A stretch of DNA of 64,000 nt, taken from assembly GCA_965219515.1 (NCBI GenBank), contig OZ244776.1, positions 1,674,001 to 1,738,000 on the forward strand, read 5' to 3'. The DNA comes from Ilyomonas sp965219515. Its GTDB lineage: Bacteria; Bacteroidota; Bacteroidia; Chitinophagales; Chitinophagaceae. The translations under genes were made by a program, and so were the position numbers. Positions 51,361-61,348 of this stretch are shown in pieces. The notes under the pieces were generated by a model. It saw nothing but the letters and a program-made list of their open reading frames with translations, ran no database searches and was not told where the DNA came from. Position 1 is the stretch's first letter. Each line of letters opens with the position of its first letter.

Positions 51361-52760
51361 CAGTTTATTTTATTAAAACGATTGTTTGCTCTGCCATACT
51401 GCTTGGCATCTACCATTTGCTTTTATCGAAAGAAAAAATGTACCGGTTCAACAGAATTTATCTGCTGCTGAGTATTATCATTCCTTTTCTGTTACCTGTT
51501 TTTGTCATTCACCTGCCCGAACACCGCAGCAGCACTGCATTTCAGCTTATCGAACCCATGAATTTATCTTTTATTTCAGACATGGCTCCGCAACCTTTGC
51601 AATCAACATCCATATATGATGGTTTTGACCGGTATTCCGTTTTTCTATTTTCATACCTGAGTGTTTCCGGCATGTTATTCTATCGGTTTTGCAAGAACAT
51701 TGTTTCCATTTCACGCAGCATCCGCTTCAATAAACAAATCGTTTATAAAGGTGCGAAGATTGTATTATTACATCAAAACCAAACTCCTCACAGCTTTTTG
51801 CACTATATTTTTTTACACAAAGAAAGTTATGAAAAAGGGTTGTATAAAACGCAGATTACCACCCACGAACTAACCCATGTGAAAGAAAAGCATACGCTTG
51901 ATATCTTGTTTTACGAACTCGTTTTGTTAGCCGCGTGGTGGAATCCTTTTTTGCCTTTGTACAAAAAAGCTATCCGGCTGAATCACGAGTTTTTAGCCGA
52001 CGACACGGTAATTCATAAACATAAAGATGTATTTGGTTACCAGCGTTTATTATTACAAAAAGCCGCTCAAACAAATCAACTTTCTCTTCTTAGTCAATTC
52101 AATTTTTCAATTACAAAAAAGCGTTTTCTTATGATGACGAAACACACAACACGCACCGTTGCTGCGCTGAAACAGTTAGCCGTGCTGCTTTTACTTACAG
52201 TCTTTGCATTGATTTTTAGCAATAAAATTGTAGCCCAGACTGAAAAAGATAGCACGGCTGTTGATGAACAAAAAATTACCAGTGGTTCCGGCGCTTCACA
52301 GGAATTATTACATGAATACGATTCGACCATCAGAAATATGCATTCAATACGAACCTTGCAAAATGGAAAACAAGTGGATGTCGTTGATATGCGCAAGGGA
52401 GACATCAACCGATTGGCTTTTATTTACCATTTAATGAATAACAGCCAGCGGGAAGAAAGAGTGAAAAAGACGGGTCTGACAATAGATTCAATAACACCTC
52501 CAAAACCAAACATGCCAACCGAAGAACAACTGCACAGATGGACAGATGCTAAAATTTATGGCGTTTGGATAGATGGAAAAAGAATAACCAACAGTAGTCT
52601 TAACCGATACAAACCAATTGACTTTGTATTGTATTCGCCAAGCAGATTAGAAAAAAATGCGGTAAAAAATGATCACTTTTTATATCAGATTAATTTGATG
52701 ACCCCTAATTATTATCATGAGATTTGGGAAAGTGGAACGCATTATATTGTTGACATGTAA
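51357..52760 (+). CDS. BlaR1-type M56-family membrane metalloprotease sensor
   Basis: 467 residues. Several N-terminal membrane segments (MTVYFIKTIVCSAILLGIYH and LYLLLSIIIPFLLPVFVI-like), the zinc motif HELTH at 170-174 within THELTHVKEKHTLD, followed by NHEFLADDTVI, the third-ligand region of M56 peptidases. A further membrane helix (LKQLAVLLLLTVFALIF) leads to a 170-residue external domain that is not a penicillin-binding domain, so the signal is probably not a beta-lactam. It would inactivate BlaI on sensing. Confidence 0.92.
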   Translation: MTVYFIKTIVCSAILLGIYHLLLSKEKMYRFNRIYLLLSIIIPFLLPVFVIHLPEHRSSTAFQLIEPMNLSFISDMAPQPLQSTSIYDGFDRYSVFLFSYLSVSGMLFYRFCKNIVSISRSIRFNKQIVYKGAKIVLLHQNQTPHSFLHYIFLHKESYEKGLYKTQITTHELTHVKEKHTLDILFYELVLLAAWWNPFLPLYKKAIRLNHEFLADDTVIHKHKDVFGYQRLLLQKAAQTNQLSLLSQFNFSITKKRFLMMTKHTTRTVAALKQLAVLLLLTVFALIFSNKIVAQTEKDSTAVDEQKITSGSGASQELLHEYDSTIRNMHSIRTLQNGKQVDVVDMRKGDINRLAFIYHLMNNSQREERVKKTGLTIDSITPPKPNMPTEEQLHRWTDAKIYGVWIDGKRITNSSLNRYKPIDFVLYSPSRLEKNAVKNDHFLYQINLMTPNYYHEIWESGTHYIVDM

Positions 52761-52889
52761 AGAGACTTGCTATCAAATCCTGAAAAATAATATTGATCAA
52801 TACCAACCAAATTCATAGTCAGAAAAATTCAGCTGATGCGTCTATAATCTCAGTTTTATCCATGTTCCCTATTATTTAGATTCCCAGTC

Positions 52890-54749
52890 TCATCTATACC
52901 CCATCGCCTGCAACTGAAACAATTCGGCGTATCTGCCGTTTTTTGCCAGCAGTTCTTCGTGCGAGCCAATCTCCAGCAACTGCCCTTTTTCCAAAACCAA
53001 AATTCTATCTGCCATGCGCACGGTAGAAAAGCGGTGCGAAATAAGAACGGCAGATTTTCCTTTGGTTAAATCGGCAAAGCGTTGAAACACTTCGTACTCG
53101 GCGCGGGCATCCAAAGCAGCCGTTGGCTCGTCTAAAATTAATAGCTGCGCATCTTTCATGTATGCTCTTGCCAATGCAATTTTCTGCCATTCGCCGCCCG
53201 ACAATTCCACACCTTCATTAAAGCGCCTGCCCAGTGCCTGATCGTATTGCAGCGGCAGATTTTCTATCACCGGGTGCGCTAAGCTTTGCTCTGCCGAAGC
53301 CACAATCAACGGTCTGTCTTCCTGCTGCTGAATGTAACCCACCGCAATATTCTGCGCCACGCTCATCTGATAGCGGATAAAATCCTGAAAAATAACGCCA
53401 ACATTCATTCTTAGCTCATTTAAATCATAATCGCGAAGGTCAACGCCATCTAAAAGAATACGCCCTTCCGCGGGGTCGTATAAACGCGCCAGCAGTTTTA
53501 CCAGCGTGGTTTTTCCGGCACCATTCTCTCCTACCAAAGCCAGTTTTTCCCCGGCCTGCAAAGTGAACGACAAATGCCGGTTTGCCCATTTGTTGCTGTT
53601 GCTGTATTTAAAACCCACATTATCAAACACAAACCCCCGCTGAATCATTTTCGGAAACGGAACCGGTTTTTCCGGTTGCACAATATTGGGTTGTATATTA
53701 AAAAAATCGAAGAAATCGGTGAGATAAACCGCGCCCTGCGATACGCTGGTAAAGCGAATTAAAATGCCTTCGAGTAAACTTCTTAGCTGGCGAAACGAAC
53801 CGGCTAAAAACGTAAGCGTACCAATGGTGATGGAGCCGCTGATGGCCTGCAAAATGATAAAAATATAGGCGCCATAATAGCCCGCGCTGCCAAGCATGGA
53901 AAGCAACGTTCCCCAGGAAGAGCGGCTGATGGCGAGTTTTTTATTATCATCATAAAACTTATTGGCTAATGTTTGAAAACGCTGTATTAAAAAATCTGAC
54001 AAACCAAACAGCTTTACCTCTTTCGCCGTTTCATCGCTGGCGCCAAGAAAGCGCATGTAATCGAGTTCGCGGCGTTGCGGCGTTTGTCTTCTTGACAGCG
54101 CATACGAACGATCGTTAAAATACGATTCGCCTAAAAAAGCAGGAATAATGGCAACAATTAACAACAGAATAAGCCACGCATTAAATGCCAGCAAACCGGC
54201 GGCGAGAAAGCCCATGGTGATTAAATCCTGCACCTGACTTAGTATTTGCGAAAGCAAAATGGTTCGCCCGGTTGTTTGCTGCCGCGCCCGTTCCAGCTTA
54301 TCATAAAATTCCGAGTTTTCAAACTGATCTAAATCAAGCGAAGCTGCATGTCTCATGATTTTTACCGAGGTATAATTAGAGAACAAATCGCCAAGCAGGC
54401 TGTCCATCAACGTAACGGCGCGGCTTAGGGCATCAGATAAAATCGCCAGCCCGAATTCGGCTGCCACCAGCATCCACAAATGCGTGAGAGAATCGTTTCC
54501 TTTTGTTTGGCTGATGAAGATAATTTCATCTATGATTAATTTACCAACATATAAAATAGCAACCGGCGTTGCCGAGCGCACGATACGCAATAAACCGTTG
54601 GCAATAAAAAACCATTTGTTGGTTTGCCAAACGAGCTTAAAAAAGCGCGGCAGATTTCGTAAGGAAGATAATTTATCGGTAAAGGTTAATTGTTCTGCCG
54701 TTTTTCGTTTCGCCTGCTTATCGCGAAACTGCTGATTTTCCAAAGCCAT
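52890..54749 (-). CDS. ABC transporter, fused permease and ATPase
   Basis: About 619 residues from the ATG at 54747-54749 (MALENQQ); the frame extends 11 codons further. Six-helix membrane domain, then ATPase with Walker A VGENGAGKTTL (about residue 410), signature LSGGEWQKIALARA, Walker B LLILDEPTAALDA and ISHRFSTV. GAGKTT and SGGEWQK are typical of a Bacteroidota/Firmicutes exporter group often found with lantibiotic or lipid export. Substrate unknown. It is not linked to the EPS locus and its nearest neighbour is a GT14 gene on the same strand. Confidence 0.9.
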   Translation of the reverse strand: MALENQQFRDKQAKRKTAEQLTFTDKLSSLRNLPRFFKLVWQTNKWFFIANGLLRIVRSATPVAILYVGKLIIDEIIFISQTKGNDSLTHLWMLVAAEFGLAILSDALSRAVTLMDSLLGDLFSNYTSVKIMRHAASLDLDQFENSEFYDKLERARQQTTGRTILLSQILSQVQDLITMGFLAAGLLAFNAWLILLLIVAIIPAFLGESYFNDRSYALSRRQTPQRRELDYMRFLGASDETAKEVKLFGLSDFLIQRFQTLANKFYDDNKKLAISRSSWGTLLSMLGSAGYYGAYIFIILQAISGSITIGTLTFLAGSFRQLRSLLEGILIRFTSVSQGAVYLTDFFDFFNIQPNIVQPEKPVPFPKMIQRGFVFDNVGFKYSNSNKWANRHLSFTLQAGEKLALVGENGAGKTTLVKLLARLYDPAEGRILLDGVDLRDYDLNELRMNVGVIFQDFIRYQMSVAQNIAVGYIQQQEDRPLIVASAEQSLAHPVIENLPLQYDQALGRRFNEGVELSGGEWQKIALARAYMKDAQLLILDEPTAALDARAEYEVFQRFADLTKGKSAVLISHRFSTVRMADRILVLEKGQLLEIGSHEELLAKNGRYAELFQLQAMGYR

Positions 54750-54896
54750 TGGGTGAATGTAGGAAAAAAAAGAATTGAACAATAACAGACAGGATATGAT
54801 ATTGATGCCGGCTTCATCGGGCGGTGAACAGGTAATTTATCCTGTTACCGTTCAATTAAAGCACGCAGCTTTCAATTGTCATGGGACAGCATCTTG

Positions 54897-55772
54897 TCAT
54901 GCCCTGTTTTCATCTATCATATCCAATATTTCAGCGTCGTGTTCTATGTCGAATTTACGGGCGAATAAAGCACGGGAAGAAGCGATATTATCCATATCGG
55001 AACGTAATAAAATTTCGGGATGACCGTCATCAAGATTCGGCCAGTTTACATACAACAAATTGTTATTCACAATGCCCGAACGCAAGGTATCGTCTTCGGC
55101 ATTCAACAGTATGTTATGAAAAAAAAGCTCATCCGGCGCAAATGTATGTTGATGATATGCTGTATAAGCGGCATTGTTTTCTACAAAGTTTAAAACGTAT
55201 GTAAGCGTATCATTGTCCATCGTCCACCATTGCGAACCGGCATACGGCTTCATTGTTTGCGGAAATTCTCTTTTCAAAAGATGAAGACGCGAAGAGATAA
55301 AATTCAGCGCCTTTGCACCATAACGCTCATAACCGCGTAAGCCCAGAAAATATTTGTCTATTCGATAAAGCCCGCCGCGAACTTTCCAGCGGTGATAGTT
55401 GGGTATATGGCTGTACTCAAGAAAAACACGATGACGTGTAGTGCGCAAAAAATCGCTGATGTGCTCATTGCTTTTTATAGGGTAATGCTGCCCGCTTATC
55501 AGCGAAATAAAATCGAACTGCTTCGGATAATCTTTTACCGCTTTCATACCGTTTAGTGTAGCTTTTACCAACCCGAAGCCGCCCCACTTTGTATGTACAT
55601 TGGGCACAGCAATTACTTTACTACGATGTTGCTGCAACGCTTTAAATTGAGAAACATTCACTTTTTTATCAAGATGTACAAAAAAGGTGGAATGATTGTC
55701 GTCAAGCGAATTGATGAGACGCATTAACTGCTCAGGCTGCTTGTGCGCCAGAATTATATAAGCTTTATTCAA
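54897..55772 (-). CDS. Beta-1,6-N-acetylglucosaminyltransferase-like protein (GT14, Core-2/I-branching)
   Basis: 291 residues. Starts AYIILAHKQPEQLMRLINSL and FFVHLDKKV, followed by FISLISGQHYPIKS and SQWWTM, the characteristic GT14 (Branch domain) motifs also seen in bacterial surface-glycan enzymes. The C-terminal part contains PDELFFHNILL. It transfers a sugar, probably GlcNAc or xylose, to a glycan or protein. It lies 148 bp upstream of the ABC exporter gene on the same strand. Acceptor unknown. Confidence 0.9.
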   Translation of the reverse strand: MNKAYIILAHKQPEQLMRLINSLDDNHSTFFVHLDKKVNVSQFKALQQHRSKVIAVPNVHTKWGGFGLVKATLNGMKAVKDYPKQFDFISLISGQHYPIKSNEHISDFLRTTRHRVFLEYSHIPNYHRWKVRGGLYRIDKYFLGLRGYERYGAKALNFISSRLHLLKREFPQTMKPYAGSQWWTMDNDTLTYVLNFVENNAAYTAYHQHTFAPDELFFHNILLNAEDDTLRSGIVNNNLLYVNWPNLDDGHPEILLRSDMDNIASSRALFARKFDIEHDAEILDMIDENRA

Positions 55773-56152
55773 GAATGATGTGTTATAATGTAGCGTTTAC
55801 CATACAGGCAAATACCGTTCTCTTATTGTTGAAACACCTTTAAAAGACAGATAAATTTCTTTTTGTGTTCAAAAAATTAATTTTCAATACATAAGTTGCA
55901 ATTGATAGAAACGAAATTTTTCTGCTTCCCGGTTTTTATATGATGCTGTATTTTATAAAAGAGAGTAAAATTAATACTGCAATTGTGGCGCATTCAACTT
56001 ATAAAGTATTATTTCACCGGGCAGATGATATTTCAAATGGTTGTTTTGGTTAGTCTTTTCTATTTGTTTTTGCCAAAATTCTATCCGGTTTTCGCACTTA
56101 GGCAAACGCATGTTATCTTCACTCTTTTACCGTTACGGCTGCTTATCTGTTT
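55773..56152. other. Divergent intergenic region
   Basis: 380 bp between the GT14 gene (minus) and the DUF418 gene (plus). AT-rich; must contain both promoters, but no convincing -7/-33 pair was placed and no gene was seen. Confidence 0.3.
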
Positions 56153-57379
56153 ATGCAAAAATTATCTTCCGACCGTGTACAGGTTATTGATGTGCTGCGC
56201 GGCTTTGCACTGATGTGTATTTTATTCATTCATTCGGCTGATGAATTTGCCGGATGGAGTAGTATTTATATCAGTCCTGTTGGTGCAGATTCGCTGTCAA
56301 CCTCGCTGATAGACAGTGCTGTCAATTTTTTTCTCAACTTATTCCTCGTAGGCAAAGCGCGCACTTTATTCGCCTTCCTGTTTGGCGTAGGTTTTTATTT
56401 TCAGTTAAGCAAAGCCGGCCGCAATGGCTATCGCATCGAAGGTAAGTTTGCAAAACGGATGCTGATGTTGTTTTTGATTGGCGTTTTGCACGCTTATTTA
56501 ATCTGGTCGGGCGATATACTTCGCATGTATGCGGTATGCGGATTGTTGCTGCTGCTTGTGTACAAATGGAAACCAAAGCAACTGTTTATTGCGGCTATTG
56601 TTTGTTCGGTTGTTGTTCCCGCGGTATTTACCGCACTTCATTATTATTTTCCTTACGGCGTTCTTAGCAACGAAATGAAAGCGCAGATGTACAACGGTTA
56701 TGCGGGCGATGACTATAGCGGTTTGCTGCATGCCAACCTGCTTCGCGATGAAGCCATTAATTTAGATCCATATTCGCTGGGGGCTTACCTGCTGCCGGTT
56801 TTGGGAAATTTTATATTTGGCTACTGGGCTGCGCAAAAAAAACTGATTGAGAAATTGATTGGCAACAAAACATGGCTTGTAAAATGTATGATGGTTAGTG
56901 GTATTACCGGCGTTCTTTGCAGTAACAATGCGGTTAGACTTGCCGCCCGGCTTTTTCATTCCGACGAAAGCCATATTCCTGTTTACGGACGCAGCCTACT
57001 GGCTCTTCCTGCCATTTACAGCATCGAAGCCATCGCTTTTTTCTTATTGTGCCTCATTGTTTATTTGTACGAATTTACCCGATTGAAACGAATGCTTTTT
57101 TTTATAACATTTGCTGGTCGCATGACACTTACCAATTATATTCTGCAGTCTGTTTTTGCCGTGGTAGTATTCTTTGGTTTTGGGTTTGGGTTAATCAGTC
57201 ATTACGGTTCTTTTGTCTCGCTTTGTTTCGGGCTGGTCTTTTTTGCAATGCAATTAATTTACAGCTATGTATGGCTGCAATATTTTACCATGGGTCCGGT
57301 TGAATTTCTCTGGCGTTCCATGATTGACGGAAAATGGCTGAAAATCAGGCATCCGGAATCAATAAAAGAAATGGTATAA
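56153..57379 (+). CDS. DUF418 domain membrane protein (YeiB-like)
   Basis: 408 residues, about ten membrane segments. The N-terminus RVQVIDVLRGFALMCILFIH and the C-terminal DUF418 region (FAGRMTLTNYILQSV... MGPVEFLWRSMIDGKWL) are the two family hallmarks. The family is related to membrane acyltransferases; the function is unproven. It stands alone on the plus strand, 110 bp before an esterase gene. Confidence 0.9.
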   Translation: MQKLSSDRVQVIDVLRGFALMCILFIHSADEFAGWSSIYISPVGADSLSTSLIDSAVNFFLNLFLVGKARTLFAFLFGVGFYFQLSKAGRNGYRIEGKFAKRMLMLFLIGVLHAYLIWSGDILRMYAVCGLLLLLVYKWKPKQLFIAAIVCSVVVPAVFTALHYYFPYGVLSNEMKAQMYNGYAGDDYSGLLHANLLRDEAINLDPYSLGAYLLPVLGNFIFGYWAAQKKLIEKLIGNKTWLVKCMMVSGITGVLCSNNAVRLAARLFHSDESHIPVYGRSLLALPAIYSIEAIAFFLLCLIVYLYEFTRLKRMLFFITFAGRMTLTNYILQSVFAVVVFFGFGFGLISHYGSFVSLCFGLVFFAMQLIYSYVWLQYFTMGPVEFLWRSMIDGKWLKIRHPESIKEMV

Positions 57380-57489
57380 AATATCAGCCTTTTCACTTGC
57401 TTATTATTATCCGCATTTTATTTGTTATTTCGGTTGGTATGGCATAGTTATTAATAGATTTCTGAAACACCATTTTTAAAACTTGATCT

Positions 57490-58626
57490 ATGAAGAGACC
57501 GAACCGTGTAAATAAGGGCATTTTATTGCCTAACCCGAACCTGTTTTTTTCGTTTTTGTTGAGCATGTCGTTACTGCTGATTGTTATGTCATGCAATAAA
57601 GATGGTAATAATAACAACGATTCTACAGCCGTAATTATGCCCAAAGGTGCAAAACCTGCCTGGGGGCCAACGCTGACACCGCAGATGCAAACTGTGGTTG
57701 AAAAATTAGAACAGTTAACCGATACCACTCCCATTCATGCGCTTACTGTTGCGCAGGCGCGAAGCGGACCTTCTGCTGCCGATGCTGCCATGGCAGTACA
57801 AAACGATTATGGCATTCCTACACCCGCTTCTGCTGTTGATACATCTGGTGTGGAAATACCTGTAACGGGTGGCTCGATACATGCGCGTATATATACACCG
57901 AGAACCGGCAAAAGCGCTTATCCGGTAATTGTATATTATCATGGCGAAGGCTTTGTAATTGCTACCATAAATACATACAATTCTTCTGCGCAGGCTTTTG
58001 CCGAAAAGGTAGATGCAGTTGTTGTATCAGTAGAATATCGCAAAGCACCGGAATTTCCTTTTCCTACGGCGCATGACGATGCTTACGCCGCTTATTTGTG
58101 GGTTTTAAATAACGGCGCTTCTATCAAAGCAGATACTTCCAAAATTGCAGTTGCCGGCGAAAGTGCAGGCGGCAGTTTAGCGGCTGCTACCAGCATGAAA
58201 GCAGCCTTATCAGGTATAAAAGTGCCGCTTTATCAGGTATTGGTTTATCCGGTTGCAAATAATGATACCACTACGGCTTCAGCTACCCAATATAAAGATG
58301 CCATTCCGCTCGGCAGAACGGATCTTACCTGGTTCTACGAAAAATATACGCCTGTTGCAAGCCAGGGTGATGATCCGCGTATTTCATTGGTTGATATGGC
58401 CAACTTATCTGTTATGCCACCAACCACCATTATTGCAGCACAAATAGACCCGCTGCAAACGGAAGGTAAATTATTAGCAGATAACATGACGGCTGCCGGT
58501 GTAACGGTAGATTATCAATTATACATTGGTGTAACACATGAATTTTTTGGAATGAATACCGTATTGCCGGAGGCAAAAGCGGCAGAAGATCATGCGTCTT
58601 CCAAATTAAAAGACGCTTTAAAATAA
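57490..58626 (+). CDS. Alpha/beta hydrolase lipoprotein (HSL/GDXG esterase-like)
   Basis: 378 residues with a lipoprotein signal (LLIVMSCNKDG). The domain shows IVYYHGEGFVIAT (HGGG is replaced by HGEG in the oxyanion loop), VSVEYRKAPEFPFP, nucleophile Ser in VAGESAGGSLAA, Asp in AQIDPLQTEG and His in VTHEFFGM. This is the hormone-sensitive-lipase family, acting on short acyl esters. The changed oxyanion residue may alter substrate preference. A strong terminator follows 16 bp after the stop. Confidence 0.9.
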   Translation: MKRPNRVNKGILLPNPNLFFSFLLSMSLLLIVMSCNKDGNNNNDSTAVIMPKGAKPAWGPTLTPQMQTVVEKLEQLTDTTPIHALTVAQARSGPSAADAAMAVQNDYGIPTPASAVDTSGVEIPVTGGSIHARIYTPRTGKSAYPVIVYYHGEGFVIATINTYNSSAQAFAEKVDAVVVSVEYRKAPEFPFPTAHDDAYAAYLWVLNNGASIKADTSKIAVAGESAGGSLAAATSMKAALSGIKVPLYQVLVYPVANNDTTTASATQYKDAIPLGRTDLTWFYEKYTPVASQGDDPRISLVDMANLSVMPPTTIIAAQIDPLQTEGKLLADNMTAAGVTVDYQLYIGVTHEFFGMNTVLPEAKAAEDHASSKLKDALK

Positions 58627-58641
58627 GATGCACGAATTGAA

Positions 58642-58677
58642 AAGAGCCTGTACAGAAATTATTCTGTACAGGCTCTT
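58642..58677. terminator. Bidirectional intrinsic terminator
   Basis: AAGAGCCTGTACAGAA (58642-58657) and TTCTGTACAGGCTCTT (58662-58677) form a perfect 16-bp stem with a 4-base loop between the convergent esterase (plus) and HAD phosphatase (minus) genes. Confidence 0.88.
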
Positions 58678-58749
58678 ATTATGATGTGAGATCAATCAGA
58701 CAATAATTTATGTAATTGTATTTAGCAACTGCTCTGTTACTCTTTTAAT

Positions 58750-59397
58750 TTAAAGGTGTTCCAATATCCAGTTTTCAAATTCCGAAACCGTGGTAAACAA
58801 AGCATCCGGCTTTTCTTTTTTCAACTCTCCGGCATTCGCTGTTTCTGCCCAGGCTGCCGCCACCACAAAAACGCCCGCTTCGCGGCTTTCTTTTATATCG
58901 GCAGCCGAATCGCCCACATACAGGGTTTCTTCTTTGCTGATATTGGAAAATGAGTTGATAATCTGCTGAATGGATTCAATTTTTCGTGAGCCTTCCGGCG
59001 AGCCGTTTTCAATCACTTCAAAATAATCCGTTAACCCGAAACGCTCCAGTGAAAGCTGAGAAGTAAATTTTGCTTTCCCGGTGGCGATAGCAAGACGAAC
59101 GCCTTTTGTTTTTAGCTTTTGCAGCAATGCCGCAATGCCGTCAAATGCATCCGGACACATATCATGCAACGCCGCATAATGGCGCAAAAAATCGCTGGTG
59201 CCTTTTTTATAATCGTCCGGTGCAAACGCCTTCACGGCGCCTTCTTCGTCCGGTCCGAATGATGATGTGATTTCCTTATCGGAAAGCGAACGATTGATAA
59301 GCGGCTCTACCGAAAGCCGGAACGCCTGAATGCAAAGCGGAACCGTATTGGCCAGCGTTCCGTCTATGTCGAAAATAATAGCTTTAATGGTTTGCAT
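58750..59397 (-). CDS. HAD-family hydrolase (phosphoglycolate phosphatase-like)
   Basis: 215 residues. Motif I IIFDIDGTLAN (nucleophile Asp), motif II LAIATGKAK, motif III Lys in GSRKIESIQ and motif IV YVGDSAADI. The alpha-helical cap lies between residues 15 and 80. The type (HAD-IA, Gph/PpaX-like) is clear; the substrate is not. It ends the minus-strand cluster that begins with MlaE, 8 bp after the MlaD-like gene, so it is probably co-transcribed with it. Confidence 0.9.
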   Translation of the reverse strand: MQTIKAIIFDIDGTLANTVPLCIQAFRLSVEPLINRSLSDKEITSSFGPDEEGAVKAFAPDDYKKGTSDFLRHYAALHDMCPDAFDGIAALLQKLKTKGVRLAIATGKAKFTSQLSLERFGLTDYFEVIENGSPEGSRKIESIQQIINSFSNISKEETLYVGDSAADIKESREAGVFVVAAAWAETANAGELKKEKPDALFTTVSEFENWILEHL

Positions 59398-59405
59398 TGG
59401 TGTTT

Positions 59406-60389
59406 TTATTCTTTTTCTTTCTTTTTAAAATATCTTCTTAATAAAAAATTATGTTGCACGGCTTCCAGATCTTCATCAAGTTTCTGACTGCTGCTTTGCA
59501 AATTAAAAATGGTTTGTTTCAGCGAAGCGGCGGCTTCTTTATCGTTCAGCAATACGCCCGGCACATTGGAAGTATCGTTGAGTTTGTCGGTGGCAGCTTT
59601 TAAATTATCTGTCATTTGTCCTGCGGTGATGGCAACATCGCGCAACTGCGTTATGGTTCCTTTCAGTATGGTAAACAAAGTTGTATCTGTACTGAGCTTA
59701 TCGGCAAGCGAGCCTTCGGTATTCAATTTTTCGGTAAAGTCCTCGAGATTGGCAAGAACGGCTTTGCTGCGCAATGAGGCTGACTGAAAATTGCTCATGG
59801 TAGATTGCAGACTGTTTACCGACGCATTCACTTTTTGCGATGTGGCTTCATCGTTCAGCAAAGTGCCGATTAAACCCTTGCCGCTGTCTATCTTGCGGCT
59901 GATACGACTAAACGAACCGGTTATCTCTAATAAATTTTTGTTGTTTGCCTGCAGTGTTACCAGCATATCTTCGGTACTGACTGCTTTTTGGGCAGATAAA
60001 AATTCACCGTCTTTCACTTCGGGCATAGATTGACTACCATCAAAAATGACCACGATTTTATTGCCAATCAAACCATCGGAACTGATTTTTGTTCTGGAAT
60101 TTTTCCTGATATTTTGTTGTAATGATCTTTGCAAAACCATCGTTACCTGCACCTGCGAATTGGGCAAAAAAGCTATCTTTTTTACGGTTCCTACCTTCAC
60201 ACCGGAAAGCCACACATTATTGCCAGGCTGCAACCCGTTTACATCATCGAAAATGGTGTTTACCGTAAAGCCTTTTACAAAGGTTCTTTTTTGTCCGCCA
60301 AGCGTAAATACGGCAAGTATTAAGATGGCAATGCCAATGATAATAAAAAGTCCTACCACCACCGGGCGATTATTTTTTACAGATTTCAT
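59406..60389 (-). CDS. MlaD/MCE-family lipid transport protein
   Basis: 327 residues: one N-terminal membrane helix (VVGLFIIIGIAILILAVFTL), an MCE domain (FVKGFTVNTIFDDVNGLQPGNNVWLSGVKVGTV... KISSDGLIGNKIVVI), then a long alpha-helical/coiled region with repeated Leu/Ser-rich stretches. It binds lipids in the periplasm and docks on the MlaEF complex. The order MlaE, MlaF, MlaD on one strand supports a retrograde phospholipid transporter. A pair of 16-bp direct repeats lies in the spacer before it. Confidence 0.92.
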   Translation of the reverse strand: MKSVKNNRPVVVGLFIIIGIAILILAVFTLGGQKRTFVKGFTVNTIFDDVNGLQPGNNVWLSGVKVGTVKKIAFLPNSQVQVTMVLQRSLQQNIRKNSRTKISSDGLIGNKIVVIFDGSQSMPEVKDGEFLSAQKAVSTEDMLVTLQANNKNLLEITGSFSRISRKIDSGKGLIGTLLNDEATSQKVNASVNSLQSTMSNFQSASLRSKAVLANLEDFTEKLNTEGSLADKLSTDTTLFTILKGTITQLRDVAITAGQMTDNLKAATDKLNDTSNVPGVLLNDKEAAASLKQTIFNLQSSSQKLDEDLEAVQHNFLLRRYFKKKEKE

Positions 60390-60430
60390 ATCATTTAATT
60401 CTATATTAAAAAACAGTTTTATTAATGCAC

Positions 60431-60467
60431 ACTTACAACGTAAAACGTAAAACTTACAACGTAAAAC
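60431..60467. repeat. Tandem 16-bp direct repeat in the MlaF-MlaD spacer
   Basis: ACTTACAACGTAAAAC occurs at 60431-60446 and 60452-60467. Low-complexity tandem of the ACGTAAAAC unit, ending at the MlaF stop. Such drifting repeats are common in spacers of this group; no function is evident. Confidence 0.7.
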
Positions 60468-60470
60468 TTA

Positions 60471-61250
60471 TTACTTATGCTCATTTTCGTTACCGGTAAA
60501 ATTGTAATCATAAAAGCTTTGTACACGCGGCTCACCATCAGCAAACACTTCTTCAAAAGTACCCTGCGCTAAAAATTTTCCATCAAGCAGCATCGCCACC
60601 CGGTTGCCAACTGATCTGGCGCAGGTAAGATCGTGCGTGATGATGATGGCGCTCGTATTGTATTGCTGCTGCACTTCGTTAATCAGATTATTAATGTCAA
60701 CGCTGGTAATGGGATCTAAACCGGCGGTTGGCTCATCATACATCATAATATCAGGCTTTAAAATCAGGGTTCGCGCAATGCCGATACGCTTTCGCTGACC
60801 GCCCGATAATTCTGACGGCATCTGATTGATGGTCTGCGATAATCCCACACCGGCAAGCACTTCTTCCACCGCATCATCAATCTCTTTCCGGGTGAGGTTT
60901 CGCTTGTTTCTGACCAGTGGAAATTCCAGGTTTTCTCGCACCGTCATGCTATCATATAAGGCGCTGTTCTGAAACGAAAAACCAACACGCAAACGCAGCG
61001 CATTCCAGCCCCGCGCCGATAGCGTATTTACATCTTCGCTTAACACTTCCACAATGCCGCTATCGGATTTTAAAAGACCGGAAATGATTTTTATCAATAC
61101 CGATTTTCCGGTACCTGACCGTCCCAGCACGGCAACATTTTCGCCTTCAAAAACATCCAGATCAATTCCGTTTAGCACCGTAAGCGAGCCAAATGATTTG
61201 CGCAGATCGCGAATGTGAATGACCGCATTGTCATAATTAATTGTTGCCAT
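60471..61250 (-). CDS. ABC transporter ATP-binding protein, MlaF-like
   Basis: 259 residues. Walker A AVLGRSGTGKSVLIK (about residues 41-55), Q-loop FSFQNSALYDSMTV, signature LSGGQRKRIGIAR, Walker B IMMYDEPTAGLDP and His in IITHDLT. FQNSALYDSMTV and SGGQRKR are typical of MlaF/MkI ATPases. It energises lipid movement by MlaE. It lies between the MlaE- and MlaD-like genes with spacers of 98 and 81 bp. Confidence 0.95.
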   Translation of the reverse strand: MATINYDNAVIHIRDLRKSFGSLTVLNGIDLDVFEGENVAVLGRSGTGKSVLIKIISGLLKSDSGIVEVLSEDVNTLSARGWNALRLRVGFSFQNSALYDSMTVRENLEFPLVRNKRNLTRKEIDDAVEEVLAGVGLSQTINQMPSELSGGQRKRIGIARTLILKPDIMMYDEPTAGLDPITSVDINNLINEVQQQYNTSAIIITHDLTCARSVGNRVAMLLDGKFLAQGTFEEVFADGEPRVQSFYDYNFTGNENEHK

Positions 61251-61348
61251 TTTATCTCGTTTATCATCTGTTAGTAATCAGCCGTCAGCTATCAGCTTTG
61301 AGGTATGAGCCAATAATCATCTCTCATTTGTCATCTGGCATCCCTCAA

